Positions 1 to 6,206 of a stretch of 9,047 nt of DNA are shown in pieces. The stretch covers positions 1-9,047 of the forward strand of contig CAYMST010000196.1 in NCBI GenBank assembly GCA_964393115.1. The letters are read 5' to 3'. The notes under the pieces were generated by a model, which was not told where the DNA came from, did no database searches, and saw only the letters and a program-made list of their open reading frames with translations. Source of the DNA: CAYMST01 sp964393115. GTDB taxonomy: Bacteria; Bacteroidota; Bacteroidia; Cytophagales; Cyclobacteriaceae. Position numbers and translations under genes: made by a program. Within the stretch, counting starts at the first letter, position 1. Each line of letters begins with the position of its first letter.

Positions 1-1
1 G

Positions 2-631
2 ATTATTGTAATTCTGATTTCCATATTAAACTATAGGTATCCCGAAAAAACTAAGGAAATTTTTAGCTTACCAAACCTTTTGCCTTCGGTAGGAAGAATT
101 ACAAATTGGTCAGAGAAAATTTTTGTCGAAAATAATATTTTCTTTTTGTGCACCCTAGCGTGCTTATGTGGATTCAACGTCTTGATAGGCCTATATTTTA
201 TTGCTGATGATCTCCATCTGGATGTGCCTATAACAGTTGAGTTTAGTGCTACATTACCGGTGATAATTTCGGTTTTTTGCTTAATAGTATGGTTAATCAG
301 ATACTTTTTCATCTCTGTGATGAGTACTCTTTTTGGATTGAGTTTCTTCAAGATTAAGCATTTCAACTCCTTAGTACGAATTTCATTTCTCCACTATTTG
401 ATAATTTTTTTAGTCATTTTGCTATTTGGCATAAGTGCCGGAGATCGCGCGGTATTGGTGTTTTTAGTTCCTATATGGGTACTAATTTTGCTCGTTCATA
501 GAACGATGATAGTCGGCAATCAACTATTTGCCATAACCAATCTCAAAAAACTACATTTATTTTTCTACCTTTGCACCACTGAATTGATTCCAGCGTTTTT
601 TACGGTGGAATATCTCTATTTTAATATGTGA
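2..631 (+). CDS. DUF4271-type integral membrane protein, 5' end outside the window
   Basis: The frame is open from the first bases of the window to a TGA at 629-631, so about 209 residues are visible and the true start lies upstream. The TTG at position 80 is only an internal codon. The product is very hydrophobic, with membrane segments at roughly visible residues 46-68, 82-105, 130-146, 151-170 and 185-205, and short charged loops such as FFKIKHF between them. The C-terminal pattern, with LKKLHLFFYLCTTELIP near the end, and the position directly before hemD fit the DUF4271 family of Bacteroidota. No biochemical role is established for that family as far as I know, and no catalytic motif is visible. 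It probably shares a transcript with hemD, whose start is 14 nt downstream. The family call is by recall of pattern and context, with no search. Confidence 0.72.
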   Translation: MIVILISILNYRYPEKTKEIFSLPNLLPSVGRITNWSEKIFVENNIFFLCTLACLCGFNVLIGLYFIADDLHLDVPITVEFSATLPVIISVFCLIVWLIRYFFISVMSTLFGLSFFKIKHFNSLVRISFLHYLIIFLVILLFGISAGDRAVLVFLVPIWVLILLVHRTMIVGNQLFAITNLKKLHLFFYLCTTELIPAFFTVEYLYFNM

Positions 632-645
632 GTCATTAGCTGTAT

Positions 646-1437
646 ATGAGCGAAGGATTATTGCTGAGTGATAAGGAGAGATTGAAAAAAGTCTCTAGTA
701 TATTAGTTTCCCAACCTAAACCATCAGATTCGAAATCTCCCTATTTTAAACTAGCGGAAAGGTATGGTGTTCGAGTCGACTTTGTTCCGTTTATAAAAGT
801 CGAGGGAGTAAGTGCCAAAGATTTTAGAAAGCAGAAGATAGACATTCTTGCGCATTCTGCGGTTATCTTGACGAGTAGAAATGCAGTAGATCATTTCTTT
901 AGGATAGCTACCGAAAATAAACTGGAGATCCCGACGGATATGAAATACTTCTGTATTTCTGAGCAAACGGCAAACTACTTACAAAAATATATCACCATCA
1001 GAAAGAGGAAGCTCTTCGTAGGTTCCAAGACTGCAAAAGATCTATTGGAAGTGGTAAAGAAGCATAAAGGAGAAAAGTTCTTATACCCTTGCTCAAATAT
1101 CAGGAAGGATGATATTCCCAATTTTCTTAAAGAAAATGAGTTTGACTTTTCAGAAGCTATCATTTATAAAACTGTGGCTTCAGACTTGTCCCACTTAGCC
1201 AATGTTAATTATGATATAATTGCGTTTTTTAGCCCTTCAGGTATCAATTCATTGTTTGTTAACTTCCCAGAGTTTAAGCAGAATTTAACCAGAATTGCGG
1301 CGTTTGGACCGACAACGGCTAAGGCAGTGAAGGATCGGGAATTGATTTTGGATATACAAGCTCCATTACCAAGTGCTCCTTCAATGACAGGTGCTATTGA
1401 ACTTTATATCAAAAAAACGAACGAACTAAACGAATAG
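646..1437 (+). CDS. hemD: Uroporphyrinogen-III synthase (HemD)
   Basis: This 263-residue cytosolic enzyme closes linear hydroxymethylbilane, inverting ring D, to give uroporphyrinogen III (EC 4.2.1.75), the precursor of haem. HemD sequences are poorly conserved, but the two-lobed pattern is visible: SILVSQPKP at about 18-26 opens the first lobe, VILTSRNAVDHFF (73-85) is the typical lobe-linking stretch, FFSPSGINSLF (194-204) is the equivalent in the second lobe, and IAAFGPTTAKAVKD (217-230) followed by APSMTGAIELYI near the end is the usual C-terminal signature. The N-terminus resembles other Bacteroidota HemD proteins, which supports the ATG at 646; no clear ribosome binding site precedes it. 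The gene follows the DUF4271 gene by 14 nt and is probably co-transcribed. The length is normal and there are no breaks. Confidence 0.9.
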   Translation: MSEGLLLSDKERLKKVSSILVSQPKPSDSKSPYFKLAERYGVRVDFVPFIKVEGVSAKDFRKQKIDILAHSAVILTSRNAVDHFFRIATENKLEIPTDMKYFCISEQTANYLQKYITIRKRKLFVGSKTAKDLLEVVKKHKGEKFLYPCSNIRKDDIPNFLKENEFDFSEAIIYKTVASDLSHLANVNYDIIAFFSPSGINSLFVNFPEFKQNLTRIAAFGPTTAKAVKDRELILDIQAPLPSAPSMTGAIELYIKKTNELNE

Positions 1438-1480
1438 ACAAACTAAAATCGCTATTTTCCAGTTGAATATTTAAGCAAAT

Positions 1481-2452
1481 ATGATAATGGGGAAGTTGCG
1501 ATGTTTTTTTTGTTTAATGATCATTGGCTCGACAGCATCGGGCCAACAGCAAGGGTCATTCTCTTCGGCTACACTCTATAACCCGTTAAGACAAGTCGGT
1601 TGGATGCCTAATGAGAGTGGATCACATGTATTTGCTCTCCATAGAAGTCAGTGGCTAGGTTTTCAAAATAGTTTTTCGGATCCTTCATCAGCTCCAGTCA
1701 CTGATTTGGTTTCTTTTGTTACTGAAATTAACTCTAGCCCATTGGGTTACACAGGACTCCAGTTACGCCGCGACAAACTTGGTGCCATTACCAATACTTC
1801 TATTTCCTGGTTAGGAGGTCTAAGGTTTTCACTAAAGCGAGCCACATGGGCGGTCGGACTACAACCTACAATTATATTTCAAAATTTGAATTCTGATTTA
1901 CTTAGGAGTATTCAATCAAACGACCCTGTATTAAATGGTCTTGTGAGTGAAAACGACGTTAGAGATACCCGATATGACTTAAATTTCGGAACTTCATTGG
2001 TGGGTAGAAAGTATAAGATAGGAATAGGCGTGTCGAATCTTTTGAACTCCAAATCCACTTTTACATCTGACTCAGTGACTAATGTTACAAAATCACTTTT
2101 TAGTTTAAACTTTGGAGTCACCAAAAAACTTGCTTACCGCCTTAATTTTATTCCTGAGATTGCTATCCGGACAGACATGTCGTCTTTTAGTGGAGAGGTG
2201 AATGCACTTTTTCAATATAAAAGTGATTATTACCTTGCTGCATCTTACAAGCATTTGGAGGGTGTCACGCTGGCTTTTTCAATGGCAGTAGGTGAAAATA
2301 AATTAATAAGATTCGGAACCGCATTTGACTTAGTGGCGTTCAATACTCGTGGTAAAGCGTTTTTGAGTAGTGAATTCTTTATTAAATATGGTTTACCTAA
2401 TATAAAAATCGGAAGTAAGAAGCCAGTAAAGACGCCACGTCACCCTTCATAA
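1481..2452 (+). CDS. PorP/SprF family type IX secretion outer-membrane protein
   Basis: The 323-residue product starts with a signal peptide (basic GKLR, hydrophobic CFFCLMIIG, likely cut after TASG near residue 21). The mature N-terminus carries YNP (33-35) and HRSQWLGF (54-61), which match the family hallmarks of an NP motif near the N-terminus and an R-x-QW-x-G/F stretch. The rest alternates short amphipathic strands with turns, as expected for a beta-barrel, and ends in a basic tail with TPRHPS. Known members include SprF, needed for SprB secretion in Flavobacterium johnsoniae, and PorP of Porphyromonas gingivalis; this family has many paralogues, so no symbol is assigned. It lies 42 nt after hemD and 151 nt before gldK on the same strand, so a T9SS role is likely. 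Translation could instead begin at the ATG at 1487, which also leaves a good signal peptide. Confidence 0.85.
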   Translation: MIMGKLRCFFCLMIIGSTASGQQQGSFSSATLYNPLRQVGWMPNESGSHVFALHRSQWLGFQNSFSDPSSAPVTDLVSFVTEINSSPLGYTGLQLRRDKLGAITNTSISWLGGLRFSLKRATWAVGLQPTIIFQNLNSDLLRSIQSNDPVLNGLVSENDVRDTRYDLNFGTSLVGRKYKIGIGVSNLLNSKSTFTSDSVTNVTKSLFSLNFGVTKKLAYRLNFIPEIAIRTDMSSFSGEVNALFQYKSDYYLAASYKHLEGVTLAFSMAVGENKLIRFGTAFDLVAFNTRGKAFLSSEFFIKYGLPNIKIGSKKPVKTPRHPS

Positions 2453-2507
2453 AATTTCAGAATCGGTTGACAAAGCTTTAATTATAGGGAGTTCGTCTAA
2501 ACTGTCT

Positions 2508-2537
2508 TTGTAGATTACCTAATATTACTTAGGTTTG
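2508..2537 (+). promoter_or_regulatory. Bacteroidota-type promoter for gldKLMN
   Basis: TTG at 2508-2510 (TTTG from 2507) is followed after exactly 19 nt by TAGGTTTG at 2530-2537. This is a full match to the -33 TTG and -7 TAnnTTTG consensus described for the primary sigma factor of Bacteroides and Flavobacterium. Transcription would start near 2543-2545, leaving a leader of about 60 nt before the gldK ATG. No terminator is visible between the PorP/SprF gene and this site, so read-through from upstream is also possible. Confidence 0.65.
2517..2534. repeat. Inverted repeat overlapping the gldK -7 element, possible operator
   Basis: ACCTAA (2517-2522) and TTAGGT (2529-2534) form a perfect 6-bp inverted repeat around a 6-nt centre. 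It fills the second half of the promoter spacer and the first five bases of the -7 box. A dimeric DNA-binding protein here would compete with or assist RNA polymerase. It lies upstream of the predicted start of transcription, so it would not be in the main transcript. A short AT-rich repeat like this could be chance. Confidence 0.4.
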
Positions 2538-2550
2538 GAGAGAATAAATT

Positions 2551-2581
2551 TTTGAGGTACAATATTAATTTAATAAGTCTG
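2551..2581 (+). promoter_or_regulatory. Possible second promoter for gldK
   Basis: TTTG at 2551-2554 is followed after 19 nt by TAAGTCTG at 2574-2581, which differs from TAnnTTTG by one base. It would give a start near 2588 and a leader of only about 16 nt. The spacing equals that of the stronger promoter upstream. In AT-rich DNA a one-mismatch hit is weak evidence. Confidence 0.28.
2555..2569 (+). repeat. Leader direct repeat, copy 1
   Basis: AGGTACAATATTAAT here matches AGGTACAAATTAAT at 2592-2605 except for one extra T. It lies in the predicted gldK leader, about 20 nt after the -7 element, and overlaps the spacer of the possible second promoter. Confidence 0.5.
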
Positions 2582-2591
2582 TTATTTTTAC

Positions 2592-2605
2592 AGGTACAAA
2601 TTAAT
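2592..2605 (+). repeat. Leader direct repeat, copy 2, overlapping the gldK start codon
   Basis: AGGTACAAATTAAT repeats copy 1 with a 37-nt offset and ends inside the gldK ATG (2604-2606). Its AGG is 9 nt before the ATG and could serve as a weak ribosome binding site, which is uncommon among the genes of this window. The repeat could be a binding site for a regulator, or the remnant of a small leader duplication. Confidence 0.5.
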
Positions 2606-3653
2606 GGGTGTTATGAATGTTAGTAGTTTATTAAGGAATACTCTGATTGCCTCAGCGGTGGCTATTGGGCTTCAGAGCTGTGGTCTATTTGGTGGTAATA
2701 ACAACGGTGGCTATTTTGATGATCAAGGGGAGCTAGTTGGTGTTCAAGGCCGAGAAGGATGGGCAATGACGATGCCATATGGAATGGTATCTATTCCCGC
2801 TGGAACCTTCCACATGGGACAAGCTGATGAAGATGTTCCAGCAACTCAAATAAATTTCAACAAACAAATCACAATTGGTCCGTTCTTCATGGACGACACT
2901 GAAGTTACAAACAACGAGTATCGTCAGTTTACAGACTTCCTTCAAAACGAAAGTGAAGCGGATTTGCCTGATGGATTGGTGATAGAGGACTTAATTCCGG
3001 ATACGAGTGTATGGGTTAATGATTTCACTTATCATATGGGAGATCCATTGATGATCTATTATTGGTCTCACCCGGCTTTTGATAATTATCCTGTTGTAGG
3101 TGTTGATTGGGAAGCAGCTAATTATTTCTGTGAATGGAGAACCACCTACCTAAATAATTACCGATCGGATAGAGGAGAATTTTCAATGCCTAATTTTAGG
3201 CTACCGTCAGAGGCGGAATGGGAATATGCCGCTAGAGGTGGTAGAGATATGGCAAGATACCCATGGGGAAATCCTTACATAAGAAATGTGAAGGGTTGTT
3301 TGCTTGCCAATTTCAAACCAGGGAGAGGCAACTATTTTGATGATGGTTTTGCGTATACGGCACCTGTAGCCACATTCTTTCCTAATGATTACGGTCTTTA
3401 TGAGATGTCAGGAAACGTTGCGGAATGGTGTAATGATGCGTTTAACCCTGCTTCTTACCCGCTAGTATGGGATTTGAATCCTACCTACGAGAACGAACGA
3501 GAAACAAGAAAAGTGGTTCGTGGAGGATCATGGAAAGATATAGCCTATTATCTCGAAACAGGCACACGTACATTCGAGTATAAAGATACCGCAAGGTCAT
3601 CTGTTGGATTCCGATGTGCAATGACTCACATTGGGCGATCCAGCACGTTCTAA
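2604..3653 (+). CDS. gldK: GldK, T9SS/gliding lipoprotein with formylglycine-enzyme-like fold
   Basis: The 349-residue protein begins with a lipoprotein signal peptide whose lipobox LQSC places the lipidated Cys at residue 26. It is followed by a Gly/Asn-rich linker and a SUMF1/FGE-sulfatase-type domain. Visible domain signatures are MVSIPAGTFHMG (61-72), FFMDDTEVTNNEY (94-106), YPVVGVDWEAANYFCEW (162-178), FRLPSEAEWEYAARGG (198-213), YGLYEMSGNVAEW (263-275) and VVRGGSWKD (304-312), ending in SSVGFRCAM. The paired active-site cysteines of true formylglycine-generating enzymes are absent around the RGGSW segment, as expected for GldK, so a structural role is inferred. In characterised systems GldK (PorK) and GldN (PorN) form periplasmic rings under the outer membrane, contacted by GldM. 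The segment 115-165 between the conserved blocks is usual for GldK. The ATG at 2613 (residue 4) is an alternative start. Confidence 0.96.
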   Translation: MGVMNVSSLLRNTLIASAVAIGLQSCGLFGGNNNGGYFDDQGELVGVQGREGWAMTMPYGMVSIPAGTFHMGQADEDVPATQINFNKQITIGPFFMDDTEVTNNEYRQFTDFLQNESEADLPDGLVIEDLIPDTSVWVNDFTYHMGDPLMIYYWSHPAFDNYPVVGVDWEAANYFCEWRTTYLNNYRSDRGEFSMPNFRLPSEAEWEYAARGGRDMARYPWGNPYIRNVKGCLLANFKPGRGNYFDDGFAYTAPVATFFPNDYGLYEMSGNVAEWCNDAFNPASYPLVWDLNPTYENERETRKVVRGGSWKDIAYYLETGTRTFEYKDTARSSVGFRCAMTHIGRSSTF

Positions 3654-3698
3654 AATTCAAAACTGAAATATTATTAAAAAACCAAAAAAGAAATACAA

Positions 3699-4523
3699 AT
3701 GAGTAGCAACAAAGGAGGATTCATGGATTTTCTTTTCGATTCGATTATGCCTAAAGTATATGGAATCGGAGCAGCAGTAGTAATCGTCGGAGCGATGTTT
3801 AAAATTAATCACTGGCCGGGTGCTACTTTAATGCTGGTGGCTGGACTGTCCACGGAAGCGGTAATATTTTTCCTAAGTGCATTTCAACCTCAACACAAAG
3901 ATCCTGATTGGGCCAAGGTTTATCCTGAGTTGGCTGAAGATTATGAGGGTGAACCAGTGAAAAAACCTGTAAAAGCAGGTAATAAAGAATCTGTAACGAG
4001 AAAGTTAGATTCGATGATGGAAAATGCGAAAATTGAACCAAAACTTATTGAAAGTCTTGGTAAAGGTTTGCACACCATGGCAGAGTCAACGAAAAAAATG
4101 GCCACGATTGGTGATGCATCCGTTGCTACAACAGAATACGCAAATAACGTTAAGGCTGCTGCTAAAAGTATGTCTGACATGAATAAGTCTTACAGCAGTA
4201 CAACACAGGCTTTAGGTCAAATGGCAAGTGCGTCTAATGACGTGAAAGCCTATCATGATCAAGTAAAAAATGTGACCAAACAGTTAGGTGCATTAAATGC
4301 TGTTTATGAGATGGAGCTTAAAGATGCTAACAATCATATGAAAGCACTTAATAAGTTTTATGCCAACGTTACTCCTGCTATGGAAAGTATGGCTGCTGCA
4401 GGTAAGGAAACTGAACTGTTCAAAAATCAGCTATCAAGTTTAACGTCCAACATTACTACGTTAAATACAATTTATGGTAACATGCTTTCGGCCATGAAAG
4501 GCGGAGCAACTTCTGCTAAATAA
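3699..4523 (+). CDS. gldL: GldL, inner-membrane subunit of the T9SS proton-driven motor
   Basis: Two membrane helices lie at about residues 20-36 and 42-62; the rest (65-274) is predicted cytoplasmic and rich in Ala, Met, Asn, Ser and Lys, with helical coiled-coil character. In Flavobacterium, five GldL subunits surround two GldM helices to form the motor that powers T9SS and gliding. Tyr21, Lys35 and His38 in helix 1 and Glu53 in helix 2 appear to match the functionally important Tyr, Lys, His and Glu of the F. johnsoniae protein by spacing. The protein is longer than the F. johnsoniae homologue (about 215 residues). Residues 147-263 contain a tandem duplication with a 56-residue period, marked by LNxxY-like motifs at 161, 199, 217 and 255. 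It follows gldK by 45 nt of A-rich DNA with no terminator. The ATG at 3699 gives a normal GldL N-terminus; the ATG at 3723 (residue 9) is a weaker alternative. Confidence 0.96.
   Translation: MSSNKGGFMDFLFDSIMPKVYGIGAAVVIVGAMFKINHWPGATLMLVAGLSTEAVIFFLSAFQPQHKDPDWAKVYPELAEDYEGEPVKKPVKAGNKESVTRKLDSMMENAKIEPKLIESLGKGLHTMAESTKKMATIGDASVATTEYANNVKAAAKSMSDMNKSYSSTTQALGQMASASNDVKAYHDQVKNVTKQLGALNAVYEMELKDANNHMKALNKFYANVTPAMESMAAAGKETELFKNQLSSLTSNITTLNTIYGNMLSAMKGGATSAK
4137..4472 (+). repeat. Two tandem 168-bp (56-residue) protein-level repeats within gldL
   Basis: GldL residues 147-202 (4137-4304) align without gaps to 203-258 (4305-4472). By hand count about 18 of 61 positions are identical when the alignment is continued to residue 263; these include the Tyr that opens each unit, the NK-x-Y core, M-A-x-A, and the LN-x-[VI]-Y near the end. 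Inside each unit a related LNxxY-type motif recurs after 38 residues. Identity is at protein level only, so the duplication is old. Fifty-six equals eight heptads, consistent with a coiled coil. Confidence 0.6.
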
Positions 4524-4537
4524 TTGTTAAACAATTA
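4521..4537. repeat. 17-bp palindrome over the gldL stop codon
   Basis: TAATTGTTAAACAATTA is an 8+1+8 perfect palindrome that includes the gldL TAA (4521-4523) and ends 14 nt before gldM. As RNA it could fold to a six-pair AU-rich stem with a UUAAA loop, too weak for a terminator and with no T-run after it. It may be an mRNA processing or protein-binding site, or chance. Confidence 0.4.
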
Positions 4538-4551
4538 AAGCATAATTAGAA

Positions 4552-6186
4552 ATGGCAGGAGGAAAGGAAACCCCAAGACAAAAACTCATAGGTATGATGT
4601 ACCTGGTACTGACTGCCTTGCTTGCGCTTAACGTAAGTACGACGGTACTAGATAAATTCATATTTATAAACCAAAGTTTAGAGCGATCTGTAAGAGAAAG
4701 CTCTAGTAGAAATGCAGTAACTGTTTCGAGTATACAGAAACAAGTTGAAGAACTTGGAAATAGAACAGATGACAAGGCGATAGTTGGTTTAGCTCAGGAA
4801 CTTCGGAAGAAGACTGCTGAAACGGTTAAAGAACTTCAAGATTTGAAGGAAAAGTTTATTGAAATTACTGGTGGCTATTCAGATGGTCATGAAGGTGATC
4901 CAGCTCATATGAAAGGTAAAACCGACTACGACGTAGTAGGTTACTATATGATGAGTGAAGAACTTGGTGGACAAGGTCATGGGAAAGAGCTAGAGGCTTT
5001 ATTAAATGGATATGCTGCTTATGTTCGTGACGTAATGAAGAAAGCTGGTGCTGAAGATGAACAAATAAAGAGCTTTAGCAAAATTGCCCTAAATGCAGAG
5101 GAAGACGAAATATACAAAAATGATGAAAACCTCAAGGGTCGTAAGTTTGCGGAATTAGCTTTTGAACACACTCCTACTCCGGCGGGTTTAGCAACAGTAA
5201 GTGAATTTGCTTCTCAAATTACAGGTTATGAGGCTAGGGCATTAGATATTCTAGCAAATAAGGTAGGAGCAAAGGACCTCAAATTCGATAAAATCGTGGC
5301 AATGGTGAAGCCTGAATCGAAGGTAGTGGCTGCGGGAACAAAGTATAAAGCTGAAATGTTTATCGCGGCTTCCTCTTCAAGTGCTAATCCAACGATGAAG
5401 TATAACGGAAGAGAGATACCGGTGGAAGAAGGAATGGGTATCGTTGAATTTACTGCAGCGGCAAAATCATACGATAAGGAAGGTTTATCTAAACAATCAT
5501 TCAAGGCTGAAATAACCGTGTCTACACCAGGTGGCGGAGATACCACATTTGTAAATGACATTGAGTATTTGGTTGCAAAACCTGTTATTCAAATTCAATC
5601 TGCATCGGTACAAGCCTTATTTTTGAATTGTGGTAATGATCTAGATGTTCAGGTACCTGCTCTTGGGTCATCTTATAATCCTACATTTACGGCAAATGGA
5701 GCAACAGTTTATCCAGGTAAAGGTGGAAAAGTAACCGTGGTCCCAAAATCTGCTAAAGTGACGCTTAATGTAGCCAGTAACGGAAACGCTATTGGTAGTC
5801 AGAAGTTTGGAGTTAGGAGAATTCCTAAGCCAGAAATAAAGGTATTTGATAAGGGCAAGGAGATAGATCAAAAGAAAGGTGTTACCAAATGTCCAAGAAG
5901 CATTCAGTTAAGAGCTGTGCCTGATGAAAGTTTTGAGCAATTTCTGCCCAAGGATGCACGTTTTAGAGTAACAGGTTCTGAAATAGCTCTTGTGCGGGCC
6001 GGACGAGCTGTTCAGGTATTTAAATCGGGCGATATGAATGTATCGTTAAACAAAATCAAATCTCAGGCTCGAAAAGGTGATGTTATCGTTATCGAAATAA
6101 AGAAAGTGGTTCGTAAGAACTTTAGGGATCAAGTTGAACCATTTAACAACTTCGGTCCTAGAGTATTGCAGGTGCGGATCAATTAG
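4552..6186 (+). CDS. gldM: GldM, periplasm-spanning shaft of the T9SS motor
   Basis: The 544-residue protein starts with the diagnostic MAGGKETPRQK, then a single membrane helix at about 12-29. Arg9, just before the helix, is at the position of the essential Arg9 of F. johnsoniae GldM, which works with the GldL helix residues in proton coupling. The large periplasmic part follows the four-domain GldM/PorM plan: a helical D1 (about 35-225, with a long helix around 60-105), then beta-rich D2 (about 226-342), D3 (about 345-425) and D4 (about 427-544). The boundaries are my estimates from the linkers AKPVIQIQSA and RIPKPEIKV. GldM converts GldL rotation into movement of the outer GldK/GldN ring. 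Two cysteines, 360 in D3 and 447 in D4, are the only ones in the protein. The gene starts 28 nt after gldL, and its TAG is 20 nt before the preferred gldN start. Confidence 0.97.
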   Translation: MAGGKETPRQKLIGMMYLVLTALLALNVSTTVLDKFIFINQSLERSVRESSSRNAVTVSSIQKQVEELGNRTDDKAIVGLAQELRKKTAETVKELQDLKEKFIEITGGYSDGHEGDPAHMKGKTDYDVVGYYMMSEELGGQGHGKELEALLNGYAAYVRDVMKKAGAEDEQIKSFSKIALNAEEDEIYKNDENLKGRKFAELAFEHTPTPAGLATVSEFASQITGYEARALDILANKVGAKDLKFDKIVAMVKPESKVVAAGTKYKAEMFIAASSSSANPTMKYNGREIPVEEGMGIVEFTAAAKSYDKEGLSKQSFKAEITVSTPGGGDTTFVNDIEYLVAKPVIQIQSASVQALFLNCGNDLDVQVPALGSSYNPTFTANGATVYPGKGGKVTVVPKSAKVTLNVASNGNAIGSQKFGVRRIPKPEIKVFDKGKEIDQKKGVTKCPRSIQLRAVPDESFEQFLPKDARFRVTGSEIALVRAGRAVQVFKSGDMNVSLNKIKSQARKGDVIVIEIKKVVRKNFRDQVEPFNNFGPRVLQVRIN

Positions 6187-6206
6187 TGTTAGTTAAATTT
6201 AGGTGT

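Noticed and set aside
80..82. TTG as the start of the first gene
   Set aside because: The frame continues open to the window edge with plausible membrane-protein sequence, so the gene is cut by the window and does not start here.
31..366. Antisense 111-residue frame opposite the DUF4271 gene
   Set aside because: Lys/Ile-rich composition expected from AT-rich antisense DNA, and overlaps a coding frame that continues beyond the window.
566..573. TACCTTTG, a perfect -7 promoter match inside the DUF4271 gene about 75 nt before hemD
   Set aside because: No TTG lies about 19 nt upstream (the region is TCTCAAAAAA), and the bases encode conserved-looking protein. It could still be a weak hemD promoter, but not enough to annotate.
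1438..1480. Promoter for the PorP/SprF gene in the 43-bp gap after hemD
   Set aside because: No TAnnTTTG with a correctly spaced TTG was found; transcription from upstream is more likely.
2470..2511. ACAAAG ... CTTTGT inverted repeat after the PorP/SprF gene as a terminator
   Set aside because: The loop is about 30 nt and no T-run follows; it does not resemble a terminator.
5226..5561. Antisense 111-residue frame opposite gldM
   Set aside because: Shadow of a strongly supported gene, with no recognisable domain or start region.
6186..6206. GTG start for gldN overlapping the gldM stop
   Set aside because: It adds seven residues in front of a typical signal peptide; the ATG at 6207 gives the better N-terminus.
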